From positions 112,839 through 176,838 of the forward strand of contig KL647295.1 of the NCBI GenBank assembly GCA_000727475.1: 64,000 nucleotides of DNA, given 5' to 3'. The translations under genes were made by a program, and so were the position numbers. Below are positions 32,649 through 46,400 of the stretch, one piece after another. Positions within the stretch are counted from its first letter, which is position 1. Every line of letters starts with the position of its first letter. The stretch is from Sarcocystis neurona (lineage: Eukaryota > Apicomplexa > Conoidasida > Eucoccidiorida > Sarcocystidae). Under the pieces are notes generated by a model that searched no databases, was not told the DNA's origin, and saw only the letters and a program-made list of their open reading frames with translations.

Positions 32649-35600
32649 CTGATGCGGACGGCCCTCGAAGAAGGCGCAGAACGCTTTCCTCCTTCTAAGT
32701 ACCGATCTTTACTGTTCATCCACAGATGCATCCACGACTGTATCATAAGTGTACGCGCACACGTCCCTAGTGAATTCAGTTGCGGAGCTACACACAGATG
32801 GATATATATATATATATATCTGTGCGATGACTTTGCGTATCCGTAGTGCAGAGGAGTGCCTTTCACTATCGTGTCCCAATGCGAGACGTTTATCGCGTCT
32901 GTCTCTTTATAAATCTATGCAGCATCTTTGCGTGCGTAGACTCTTCACCCACCCACGCACACGGTTGTCTACGGCATGTAGCTCGAACTGATATATAAAA
33001 ATTGATAAAAACATGCACATTCGTATGAATATCCATACACGTAAAACGTGTCTCACTTTCTTGAATGAGACAACCCATACACGATTTTGCGTCTTCATGT
33101 GCACCCGCAGCACCTCTCTCTACCTGTGTCTACCTGTCTGTGTGTGAACGCACGTGCTAAACCAGCCACGCACGCGCACGCACACAGACACACAAAGAAA
33201 GTTGTAGCTGTCGATCTTATGTAGCAGGGCGCAGATTCATTGCGCCTTGCGACGGAGGAAACCTGCGTGTGTGTAACAAAATAAAACCTTCAGAGCTCTA
33301 CGCGCGAGTCCACCAGACAAGACGCGAACGCATGCTCGCGCAGACGACGACTGCAACCACTTTCGTACACAGGAAAATGTAGACCCACGTCCGTAACTAA
33401 GATTTCTGCGAGCCTCTTGGTAGCGTCGGGAAGCACGACTGCGGTGTCCATACACTTACAATCTAATCAAAAGGCGTGTAGCCTACTGCAGCGCCTCGCA
33501 GGGCCCCAATCTACCTCATCGTGCGCACATGCGTCCATACATGCATATACGTACATATGTCTCCCTGCGTGCGTATACACACAGATACATGAGTGTACGC
33601 ATATACATATACACATGTGTGTATGTTCATCTGTCTACCAACTAAGGTGTAACGAGAGTAAAGTGTTACCGCAGAGTTGACACGGGCACGCGAGGGCTTT
33701 GGCAGAGCGATTTTATGAAGAACAGACGCACACTGACGCTGTTCACACGCCTGCCGGCGACCTCTCTGCAGGTGCTGCGTCGGCAGCAAAGCGTGGCGAG
33801 AAGACGACGAAGAGTCGGAAAGTGAAGCGAATGAAGAGGAGGACGAGCAAGAACTTGTCCGCAGTCCCGTAGGCCTCTTCGAGAAAGAAATACGCACAAA
33901 GTTTCTTTATCCCTTAAGTATTCACGTGTACGCATGCATATATTTATCTATGAGGATGTGCGCAAGCGTTGCTATCCACGTAGGCACACGCACTTGGCTT
34001 CAGTGTGTATGTAAGTGTACATCAGCAAATATACACTCCTGAGTTCCTAGGAATACACACTACTCCCGTCTTCGTGCATGCAGTTAGGTATGTGCACACA
34101 CATACGCATAAATACGATTGTCTCCACGTGCGTTAAAATATGGGTGTTCGTGTCTGCGACTTCCTATCGATTTCTCCGCAAGCACCAATTTCAGGTGGTG
34201 CATGCAAACCAGAAAGAACGCCTGCACGGTTCTACCGCCTAGGTGAAGGCGCAGTTTCCCCTCTGCACATACCTGAGTACATTTGTAGAGAAATATAAAT
34301 ATACATATATATATATTCTCATGGTCGTCGATTTATATGCATACACACTTATCTTCTTGTATATATATATATACATGTATACTGCACGCACGTGTATAAA
34401 GACGTTGCTGGGGGGCCGCCGCGGGGGGGCGGCTGCTGGGAGGCCGAGGTTGAAGAAGGCGTCCTGGAGAGGCGTTACTCATCAGAGAACACCCAGACCT
34501 GTACGCAAAAAAAAAGTATTTATATATATATGCGCACATGTACATATACATATTTATATACTCTATCTTCACATGGACACCGACAAGTACGTATACAGGT
34601 ACCTATACATATACACATTATCTTCATGTCTACCCTCTCTCGTGTATACTCAGTTGGTGGAGATATGCACACACGTTTATATACACACGTACACATAAAT
34701 GCGTACATATATATATATATATATACATACACACAAGCGTCTGCGCTCTCTCTTGTAGAGGGAGGATGTAGGTATCTGAGTATCGATATATATATATATA
34801 TATATATCGATTGAGTACAGATATACGTATATATACATGTATATACATAAATACATACACACGCGTTTACACACACATATGCACCTGGGCATCAGTCGCC
34901 GACTGTGCTGGAGCAGCAGCAGCATTAACAGTAGCAGAACAACAGCAGCAGCACTACATTTCAAAAAAATGAGAGACCCATAACAGTTCGGATAACGCGT
35001 AGTGCTGCCCTTGTTGTAGACGTTGTGGCAGCCGTTAGTCTCGCAGCAGCACCGATAGCAGCAGCAGCAGTCCCACAAATGGCAGCAGCGGGGGCAGCAG
35101 GGACAGGGTAGTCTTGGTACAGCAGAAAGGGTGTACAGCAGGCGTCGTAGCAGCACGTGCAAAAGCAGCAACATTAAGGAAAGACGCGTCTACAAGACAG
35201 AACTGTTGAAACGTGGAATCCGACTATTTATACCGACTGAGTCGCGGCGCCAGCCAGCGGCACGGCGTGTGCAGCAGCAGCACACCCGTCCCATTCGAGG
35301 AGGAGGAGGAAAAGCAGCAGCAGCAACGGCACCCCAGAGCGCAGCATCAGCAGCTCTGCAACTCGTGGCGGCAGCAGCAGCACCAACACTTCACCGGGGA
35401 GCACCAGCAGCAGGAGCACTCCGTCGAGCCGCCGCAACGGCAGCACCGCTCCACCGACTTGCAGCAGCAACAGTAAGAGCACTGGCAGCACACCGAAGAG
35501 CAGCAGGCAGGAGGGAAGAAACGACGAAATACCTGAAAAGCTTTTACTATGAAGTCCTCGGAACCCGCAAGGACAGGCGAACTGAACGTTAAACAGCAGG

Positions 35601-38600
35601 AAGAGCAGCCGCGGAGCAGATCTTTGTCAACTGTTATCGCGTACTGCCCTCCGCCTCCGACGCAGAGAATCTCGTGGTCGGTGTAGATGTAATAGCTGTT
35701 GAGGCTGCTCCATCTGTAGACGTGGATCTCCTGAAGCGCAAGCCGCCGCCCCGCAGCAGCGCCCACAGCAGCGCGAAAAAGCAGCAAGCACCACCGCAGC
35801 AGCAAAGACGCAGCGCAAAAGTCAGCAGGAAAAAGGCAGGAACGACGACCACAGCAGAAGCGGCAGCAACTGCTGGGGCGGAACAGCAGCACCATCCCAC
35901 AGGGGAAACGCTACCAGAGAGAGGAGCTTTTAGCAGCAGCAGCAGTGACAGCAGAAAACCGCAGCAGGCGATTCGACAAATACGGGTGACGACAGCTACC
36001 ACCAGGGCCAGCTGAAGAATGATGCTGAGGAGGAGAAGGACGAGGACGCGCTAAAAGCGAGGCTGGCAACGACTGAGAAAGGCAACGCAACGGAAAAAGT
36101 GAGAGCAAGGGAGGGAACTCAACAAGCACCGGCAGGCTACTACGCCCACACCGTAGAGACGGCCCTCCTACACACCCGCACCCATCAACAGCAGGGCTCG
36201 CGCATGGCAGCGGTCTGCACCTATACTCGTACACATACAGAAGATACAAATACATATATACACACACATAGACGTATACGTACATATATATAGAGAGAGA
36301 ATGTACGTCTAATACACATACATATTATATATATACATGTGCACGCACATATTTGTAAGAATCTACGGACAGATGCTTGCACGCTTCTTCCGAGGGGACG
36401 GCCCTCTCTCCTAAGAGCGGCAGACGCAGAACACTTCTGTGAAGAACAACGCTTCAATCTCTGTTGCAGTTTCTTTGCGCGTCTCTCGCTTCTCCGTCTC
36501 CTGAATACACTGATATACTTATATACGTATATATATATATGTGTAAATATATAGTGTAGGTGCACGTACGTAGTTACATATATACAAAGGACGCACTGTA
36601 TACAAATATTTGAATACACTTATATACATACATACATATATATGTACATATATGTACACATATGTATATCCGATGCACTGCAGATGTAACATATGAAAAA
36701 CAAGTGCAGCTAACTCACTGGGCGGTCCCAATTCATGCGGTTATCCGGGCCCTTGAAGGTGAAGACGAACGTTTCCGCTGCAAGACACACATGCCCGCAG
36801 CAGCAGCACAAAGTAGACGCTGCGGCCCCTTCTCGAGCAGACGCAGCAGCACAGCAGGCAGCCAGCAGGAGCAGCAGCACGGCCAGGTCCTCGCAGGAGC
36901 AGCGGGACACCCAGTCAGTCGCAGAAGCAGCAGTCGTCGCCAGCAGAAGCAGGAGTGCAGCAGGTAGCCAGCGACGCAGTACCACAACAGCTAGCGAGCA
37001 CAGGACGCAGCACATCGCCTGGGCAGCAGAGGCTGCAGCAAACAACTGGTTGCGAGAATACGACTGATTGCAGCAGCGCTGTTGGTGAACTGCACCGGAG
37101 ACGACGTGTCTTGCCGATTCCTGTCCGGCACAAAAGCGCGGCGTGGGAAAAGAAAAACAGCAGCGCAAGCATCCAGCCGGAAGGAGGGGCCCTACAGAGC
37201 GCGGCCATGCGAGACAGCAGCACCAGCAGCCGCGCAGGGGGAAGATGGCACAAGCATCCGCACGGCCTCCGACTAGCAGCAGCCATGCAAATCTGCCCCT
37301 CATAGGCAGTGGCACGGCAGTCTGTTGTCGCGACGGTACCTTGCTAGTATTACTGGGCAAAAGAAGCTGCTGCTTAGCTAGCCAACGAATGCAGCAGAGG
37401 CAGCAGCAGCGTCAGTGGACGGGTCTGCAAAAGCGCGTGCAGAGCGTCGTCGCTAGAGACCAACGGCGCCTTGATGGCTGCGCTGCTGCAGCTGCTGCAT
37501 TTGTGATCAGCAGAAGAGCAGCAGCACAGCAGGCGCGACCTCCTCTTGAGAGCTGTGCATCTGCTGCCGGCAGCAGCTGGGACACGTCACGACAACAACC
37601 CGCTTGACCGCGACGGGAGAAGCGAGAAAGGAAGGCTGACAGGGGAGACAGCGACAGCAGCAGCAGTGAGACAGCAGCGACGACAGAACTGACACCAGGA
37701 CGAGCAGGGAGGCAGCCTCAGCAGGGAGCAGGCAGCAGCAAGCGCAGAAGACGACGGAGGCGCTGCAGGCCTCTTTTCCACCGAAGTCACGCAAGGACTG
37801 CGTCGCCGAGTAGCGACAGCAGCTGCAACAGCAGCAGCAACAGCAGTCGCAACAGAGGCAGCAACAGCGGTCGCAAAGACAGCAGCGACCGCAGCAATAG
37901 TCCGTTCTCTGCCTCCCTCATACAAGCACACACAAAAAGACATTCCTGCCTACTGAATATACAAAAGTACGTATATATATATACATACATATATATGTAT
38001 ATATATGTATGTACATGTATATGTATGTATATATGTGTATCTTTTCTCTTACATATATATATATATATATAGTATGTACAGGCAGTGTGTATGGAGCCGT
38101 GTATTACCAGTTCCATAGTATTTGCAGGACTCATGTATTTCATCTAAGAAGGCACCGAACAGCACGCCCTTGGCATCCTGGATGAGCAGCAGACAAGGCC
38201 CTGCGTTGGAGCACCTGCGGTAGAAGCTGCAGCACAGCGACCACAGCAGCAGCAGCAACACTCCCCAGCGGTGCAAGGCAGCAACGCAGGCTGCTGCAGT
38301 ACCACAACCGCAGCAGCAGCAGCTTCAGCATGCGTGCAAAGGCAGCAGCCACAAAGCCGAGGTACAGCAGCAGCAGCAGCAGGAGCAAAATCATGCACAC
38401 ACACACACAGCAGCAGCAGCGGAAGCGGCGTCTGGACCGCAGGATAAGCAGCTGATACAGCAGTCCTCCGGTAAAGGCAGGTAGGGCAGCTTCACGCACA
38501 GAAGCGCCACCAGCAGGAGAGCAGGGAAAGGAACAGCAGCAAGCGTCAAAGGAGCACCAACAGAGGCAGTCAGGCCTGCGGCGGCAGCAGCAGAAAGAGC

Positions 38601-41600
38601 AGCAGGAGGAGCAGGAGCAGGAGGTGCAGCAACAGCAGCGGAGTGACGACAGCGGCAGCAGCCAGATCTGCAGGAGCACGCTAATTTTGCGAAGCAGCAG
38701 CAGAGGAAAGCGGTGCAGCGAAGGCCGCGAGAGGCAGGCCCATCGAAGCAGAGACGTGACTCATCCACGCACACACACACACACACCCACAGCAGCAGCA
38801 GAGTGGGGTGGAAGCAGCAGCAGAGCGGGGTAGAAGCAGCAGCAGAGTGCGGCGGAAGCAGCAGCAGAAGATGCACGTTAAAGAAAACGGGTCGCAGCAG
38901 AGCAAAAACAGAGGGCTACGCAAATCCAGGAGCAGCAGAGGAGTGGCCTGAACCGGCGTCAGTCGCGAGCTAGAAGAGCCGACCACCCCCAGCGGTCACG
39001 CAATTGCGGACAGCAGCAACAGCAGCGACAAAGAGGCGCAGCGAGCCACCAGCTGCGGCAGCAGACAGCAGGAGTCGGACTGCTCAGAACTGAAGCACAC
39101 CGGCAGCTGCAGATACGAAAGGAGAGGCCGACGCGCAAGAAAAAGAACCAGGAGAAGACCACGGAAGAGCGACGGAGAGGGGACCGGATGCGGCGTCGGA
39201 GAAGAAAGGGACGTGGACAGAAGCAGAAGCAGCTAACGAGCAGCAGCGGCACCTCGCTACGGAGAAGCGCACGGCCACTCTCCCCAGCAGCAGAAGAAGC
39301 CTGGAGGAGACGAAGCAGAGCACCACCAGTAGACAACAGGCAGGGCAGCGCCGCATGGACGAGAGAAGAGAAGCAGCAAAAGGAGGAAGCGAAGGAGGAG
39401 CTGCGGAAGCGAAGGACATCCAGAAAAGAAGAAGCAGCAGCAGCAAAGAGGTGGGAGAGAAGAGCGGCAACCGCCGCAGCAGCAGCAGAAGCAGCAGCAG
39501 CAGCGGCGAGAGTGAGACAACACGTAGGCAGAGCGGTGACTGAGCGTACGGGCTCGTGCGACAGAGACGTCAAACAACAGCAGCAAGGAAAGAGGACAAG
39601 GAAGAGGAGGAGGGGAAGGCGAGCAACACACGAATGAGAAGCTGCAGCAGCAGCGTCGATAAGAGGTCGAAACCCCGGCAGGAGACCGTCAGAGCAAGTG
39701 ACTTACGTATTGAGAGAAATTCCGCTCAACTTGTGGCAGAAGGCAAGAACCCACTTCTTCATCGACAGCATGAGGGGGAGGTGGAGCGCCAGCTACACAC
39801 ATACATACACACAGTAGCGGCAGCTCGACAGGCAATTTGGCGGTCGAATGAGACGCACGAGCAGCAGTAGCAGCAGTAGCGGCGGGGGAGGCAGGTGTGA
39901 AGTAGGAGCAGCAGCAATAGCACCAGCAGCGGCGGGTGAAGCAAATGTGGCGTAGAACGCGAAGTACGAGCTGCAACAGCAGCAGCAGCGGGAGAAGCAG
40001 GTGGCTGATAGAAACGGAAGCACGAGCAGCAACGCAGCAGGAAGGACGCGTCGGCAGCAGCCAAGCGGTGGCGGCTGTTCCAGACAGTTGCGTCACGCGC
40101 GCCTGTCAAGAACCTGCAGCAGCGCAACCGTTGAGCCATCAGAGGAGCAGTGGAGCAGCAGCACTTGAGCAGCAGCAGTTGAGCAGCAGCACTAGCAAGA
40201 CAGCTGCAGGGCCAGGAGCCGACGTAGCGTTGCGAGGTCTACACAGCAGCAGTGGAGCTGCGTAACAGCAGGAGGGGCAAAACCACACACGGGTCCCCGC
40301 AACCAGAGCAGCAGCAGGAGCTCGGGCAGGCACCCCTTCCGCAAGGGGCGGTATGAAGCTGTCGCCGGAGCACCAGGGTCCTTTTCAGCAACAGCAGCAG
40401 TGTGGCAGCAGCAGCACGAGAGGCCGGCACTGGGAGAAGCACACGCAGCAAGGACAGCAGCAGCAGGCCGGAGCAAGACCAGCAGCACAGCACAGCTCCA
40501 AGAGGAAGCAGCGGCAGCCGCAGCAGTAGCCGCCGCAGCAGTAGCCGCCGCAGCAGTAGCCGCCGCAGCAGCAGCAGCCGCCGCAACAGGAGGCGCGCTA
40601 GGCTAGAAGCGGTAACAGGAAAGCTTGTGCCGAGGGGCATCAATTACTTGAGCAGCGACGGCAGGAGTGAGAATTTGAGCCGCTCCACGTGGAATGACAA
40701 ACTCCGGTGTAGGTAGAGTCAGCCAGTCTGCTGCATGCCGCAGCTGGTCGCCCTGTGCGGGGCCGTGCATTTCTTGTTGCTGCGGCTCTCCAGCGCATAC
40801 GACTTGCTTCGTCTCTCCTTCTTCGTCTTCTTCCTCCTCTTCCTCTTCTTCGTCTTCCTCTTCTTCTTCTGCCCGTCCTGCTGCTGCAGCGTCTTCTTCT
40901 GACTCAGATGCTGCTGCCAAGGCCACACGGTCAAAAGATGGACTGGCGCCATCACTTTCAAACTCTTCCTCGGTTGCTGCTGCTCCTGTTGCTGCAACAG
41001 CGCTGTGGCGACGTGGTCGTGTGCCGCTGCTGCTGCTCAACCTCTTCCTGTTGCGCAGCGTGTGCGAAGCAGTGTCGCCGAGACGAATACCGCTGCTGCT
41101 GCTGCTGCGACTGCTGCCGCATCTGCTGCTCTGCGCTGCTCCCTCGCCTCTTCTCCGACGGAAGAAGCTGCTACTTCTCGAGTCGCGCAGCCTGCGCGCT
41201 GCAGGCAACTGAGCAGCAACAGCGGGCGCAGTCACAGGCACTGCAGCAGCAGAGTACGACCGCTGCAGTGTCAGGCCCTTCCCTCCTTCCCCGGCTGCTG
41301 CTGTTGCTGTCGACTCCACACTGCTGTCGCCTGCGCTAAGACTTGTTGACGAGGCATGCTTCAGAATCTCCCCGCCGCCGCCCCCGGCAGCACAAGAAGC
41401 AACAGCTGCAGCAGAAGCAACAGGAGAGCCTCCGTCAAGGTGCAGGGCCTCATTTTCTGTCACAAAGTGCCACATGTCTGCAGCAGCACTAGGGACACGA
41501 GCATCAGCTGCTGCTGCTGCTGCTCGATCCCTCGCACCTGGCAGCTGCTCGTGCTGCTGTTCTCTGCTGCGGAACGCACACAACCCACAGAACAAAGGCA

Positions 41601-43390
41601 ACAAGGCGCGGCATCCTGTATTGCAACAGCAGGCCCCCACAGAGTCAGCGGCAGCAAGATGCCACAGCAGCGGCAACAGCAAAACCAGCAGCGGCAGCAG
41701 CAGCAGGCCTGCAGCAGCCCAGAGTCTTCGCAGCACGTGACGTCTCCCTGCCACACATCAAGCAGCTCCACCAGCAGAAATGCAGCAACTGCATCAGCCG
41801 CAACGCTGCCCACCAACAGCATCGACGCATCAACACTCCTGCAGCATCATCCGGAGCAGCGGCGCAGCAGCAGCAGGAGTGCAGCAGTAGCCCAGCAACA
41901 GCAGCAGGCGTGCAGCGGCAGCAGCAGCAGCAGTAGCCCAACAGCCCCAGCAGCAGCAGGAGCGCAGAGGGAGCCACAGCCGCAGGACGACAGCACCAGC
42001 AGTGGCCCGAATAGCAGCAGCAGGGCAACAGCAGCTCAGCAGCGTCACACACCTCCTTATCCGTGTATCCTCCAAATGCATACATACGTTGCACAGACCT
42101 ACTGCACCTGTGCCTGCGCCAAAAGTAGTTCTTTCCACCCGGTACACACACAGTTCGACATGTATACACGCATGCAGCTGATCAGCTGTAATGAATCCCC
42201 CGGAGTTTGATAGAGAGAAGCAACTGCAGTTCAGAGAAACTTACAGCATCGGCAGGGGCTCCGCTGCTGCTGCCTGGCCGAGCGTGGCTGCGGCAAAATG
42301 GGCCGCTTCTGCAGCCCACCTCTCCACCCGCGCGTCTGACGGCAGCATCCACAGCAGCAACAACCGCAGCAGGAACAGTGGGAACAGCAACAGCAACGGC
42401 AGGACCGCCAGCTGCAGCGGCAGCAGCACCAGCGGTACGAGGAGCCGCAGCAACAGCAACACCTGGAGCACCAACAGCAGCAGCAACAGCAGTACCAGTG
42501 GGCGCAGCAACAGCAGCAGCAGCAGAACAGCGGCAACGCAGGCACGAAGAAGCAGGTCTACATGACGAGGAAGATGCACAACACCGAAGCAGCAGCCTCC
42601 ACGTGCGGAGCACCAGCAGCAGCTACCGAAAGAGGGACGGCGTCAGGAGCAGCAGCAAGTCGCAGCAGGACAACGTAACAGCAGCAGCCACATGGGGAAG
42701 CGACAGGGACAAAACGACGCGGCATCTGCAGCAATCTTCTACGCACACACACACATATGTCCAGCGATCTTCACAGATAAACCCCTACACATACATTCTC
42801 ATTCTGCACATATATAAGAAATCTACCTGTCTACAACTATGTACACCGAGATATGCCTGACAGTATCCACACACATACAAACATATATATCGATACGTAT
42901 ATATCCACACACAGTAAGTCCATATATGTACGAACGCATCTACGTCCAGCACCAACATATATATACATATATAGATATACACATGAGTACATTTACAGTC
43001 AGATAAGCAGGCCTTGTAGTTATCTCCCTAGACACCGCCCAGCCTCTTCTTCGTTTCCCACCTCTGTATCTCCAGCCTCTCGCACGTTTGCACGCGAACG
43101 CCGACCACCAAGGAAAATCAATATACACACACATATACGGGGAGAGCGACATACACACACAGCGACGGGTAGAAATACCAGAAATATATGGTTGTGGACA
43201 CGCAATAAAGCCAGTAACACACCTCAGGCGTTGGCTCCTGTTCACACATCACGGCAGACGACATGCAGTTACACAGAGAGAAACTACTTCGCCTTTCCAT
43301 CGAATGCTAATACAGACATATATTTTGTATTCTCGTATAATATATACATATATACATACACATACATACGTATGTACCTATCTATATTCG

Positions 43391-43422
<32 letters not shown>

Positions 43423-46400
43423 TCCCGCCGTTCCAGGTGCATACGTACATATATATATGTATATATAGGCTTGAGAAATTATTTTGTATATCATTGTGTC
43501 CACACAGATACTCCTCTACGTGGTCACGCTGCAGGCAAACGTGCCGCTGTTGTTTCTTCACTTGCTAGTGCCGCTCACATGGGCGTTCTGCCTTCTGCGT
43601 GACGCCTACGAAAACCCGCGGATATCCAGCGCCCCTGCGCAGGTACCCAACCACTAATCACGTGACGCGGTTTCTTTTTCCCGCGGGTGCCACACACTTC
43701 CATCCACATGTTTAAACAGGGAGACAACGATACACACGTCCACAAACAGCCGTAAAAATAGTACACATAACACATATACGTAGGAGTCTATATATATATT
43801 CCTACGTATACGCATGTATGTGTATATGTAGAAACGGGTAACTCTACTCTATATATTCCTATGTATATGTATGAAGTATGTAGCGATGGGTAAGTCTACT
43901 ACTATATATATTCCCCCGTATATGTATGTAGGTATGTAGAGATGGGGAAGTCTACTACTACATATATTCCCCCGTATATGTATGTATGCGTGGCCGCAGC
44001 GGTGGGTGGGTCTTCGTCTCTGCTGCGACGTGACACCCTTCACTGCGTCCTCGTCACTCGTTTTCGTCTGGCGTCACACACATCATATGATATCTCCTGA
44101 ACTTCGCATTTTAGAGCAGAGCACTTTTGCAGATAAATTCTTCCTGCGTAATGGATCGCCACACCTCGGTCTGCAAATAGAAGAGAATGTACAGATACTC
44201 GTCTCTCCCGCTCTCCCTTCTGTGCGCCTGTGTGGCGAACTTACTGGAGCTGCGCGGGACGTGCGTAGCGACGGCACGGAAATTTGGATGGACCGCCTGC
44301 CACGCGCATGCAGCAGATCATCCCAGGGATAACCATCGGCCTTTTATGCCTCACAAACATGTCATACAGAGGGAGAGGCCGAGGCAGACACACGAGACAC
44401 AGACGGGGGGCGTATATACGGACAACACTACTTGTCCACAAATGTGCGGGAATTCCCATGAAGAGAGCCACTCTTCTCTTTCGATCAGATATACGTATAA
44501 TAAACATAGAGGTGAATATATATGCATACACGCATGCGGACGCCCGCAGAAAAGACCTACTGTCCCACCAACATACACACTTGCACATATATACAGAGAG
44601 ATGCACAGGTGCGTGTGACCTGCTGGCCCACGAATATACATATACAGATATACAGAAGGGTTGTGTATGTGCATATAGATATGTATACAGGTATGTGAAT
44701 GATGCGTATATATCTACAGACATACAGACAAATCTTTTATATATATACACTATTTCCTGCGCAAGTGTGTACTTAAAATAGTTGTGCTGTATATATACAG
44801 CTCTTTACAGGAATGTGTATATTCTCTGTACGCACTACTGGCAAAGGGAAATCGCTAAATTAATATACATATGCATATACACCTAAAATACATACTTCTA
44901 TCGAGCTTCTGCGTGCACGCGTGCATAGGGGTCATATATATATATATTCGTAGCTGATATACACGACTCTATCGAGCTTCCGCATACACATGTGTATAGT
45001 GACACCGACACGTGTATGGACACATTGATACATATATATATATATATATGTACACATGTAGGTGATGTACATACTCCTATTGAGCTTCTGCATGATGTTC
45101 CTGTATACCGGACGTCGATGTGTATAGAAATACATATACACGTACACGTGTAGCTGATAGACATACTTCTCTGGAACTTCTGCTAATACATATCACATAC
45201 AAACATCTGTATAGATTACTCGTGTCGTCTTACATGCGTCGCGGCGCTGCACATCTTCGAATATAAGAAGGCACGTCTTCAGATGAAGTCCCCCACACAC
45301 GACGCTGTCCATGTATTACATTTTCTACAAAGTCGCTTCGCTACCGCGACCGCCCCCTTGCATGCAAAAAAAGGGCATATATATGCGTGTACACACACAC
45401 ACACACACAAGTGGACGCATATGTGTGAGTACACGTACAAATATACATATCTCTATATCTGTATACACATATATGCGTGTACGCAGGAATATACACACAT
45501 ATCCAGATATCACTGTGTGTCCCGCTTCGTATATATATATATATGTATATCCGTATATACTTGTGTACGTGTTCGTGCACATATGTATACATATATATAC
45601 ATACACGCTGTTGTATATATGTACCCACGTGTATGTATCGGTGTAGGTATACAGACGTTTATATACACGTGTTTGTATACACACATGTACATACGTGGGT
45701 GTACAGGTATCTACAAGTGTGCCACCGAGTGTATCATATACAAACACATGCACTCATATTCGTACACACATACACATATATCTCTACACGTACACATATA
45801 GGTGCATATTCTTGTGTGTACAAACGTATACTCAAATTGATGTGCATACACGTGTGTACATACACATGGACATACATATGTATAGGTTGACGAGAATATA
45901 GATGTATGCACTTCTGTAAACATACTCGTGTGCACACATGAATATATATAGATATATATCTACTGTTAGTGCACACAGAGGTAAACACCCCAACTGACGG
46001 TTCCATATGTATATATACACACATATACAACATGTGCAATTATATGATAGATCTACAACTCTATAGTACGAACACCTGAGTCCACATATATATATATATA
46101 TACATATACGTATATGTATGTATACACATATATATATATATATGTATATATAGAGAGAGAGAAACAGAGAGCACAAAAAAAGCAGAGGCACATATGCATT
46201 TTCTCTATAGCATACACTCACTGAAATACAATGCACATATATACATATATGTATGAGGGAGACCGATAGATAGAAGAGAGACCGATAGATAGAAGAGATA
46301 TAAGGTGACGCACTTTGCACTGATCAATAAACCTGATGACGGCGCGAGTGAATTCTTGGGCGATGTCTTTGCGGCGGAAGCCAAATAGAACGAACAACCG

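Larger units (their letters stand above)
34900..42720. repeat. CAG/CTG triplet-rich region (introns of the TLDc gene)
   Basis: Dispersed CAG runs on the plus strand (CTG on the TLDc coding strand) fill nearly all intronic and exonic DNA here. Local tandem repeats include CAGCAGTAGCCGCCG x4 (40518-40580) and AGCAGCAGCAGAGTGGGGTG x4 (38800-38868). Many plus-strand ORFs arise from the triplets and are not annotated. Confidence 0.85.

Noticed and set aside
35347..35532. Reading TLDc exon 12 onward without splicing
   Set aside because: The continuation is a run of Cys from TGC triplets. A GT donor at the end of AFQ plus a VW-encoding acceptor at 32648 restores the family C-terminus.
42191..42565. 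Plus-strand ORF starting NPPEFDREKQLQFRE
   Set aside because: It is attractive at its start but becomes Ser/Asn repeat, and it lies opposite a minus-strand donor that fits the TLDc gene phases.
34900..42720. Many plus-strand Gln/Ser/Ala ORFs, for example at 41356-42210
   Set aside because: They are produced by CAG triplets antisense to a gene with clear homology on the minus strand.
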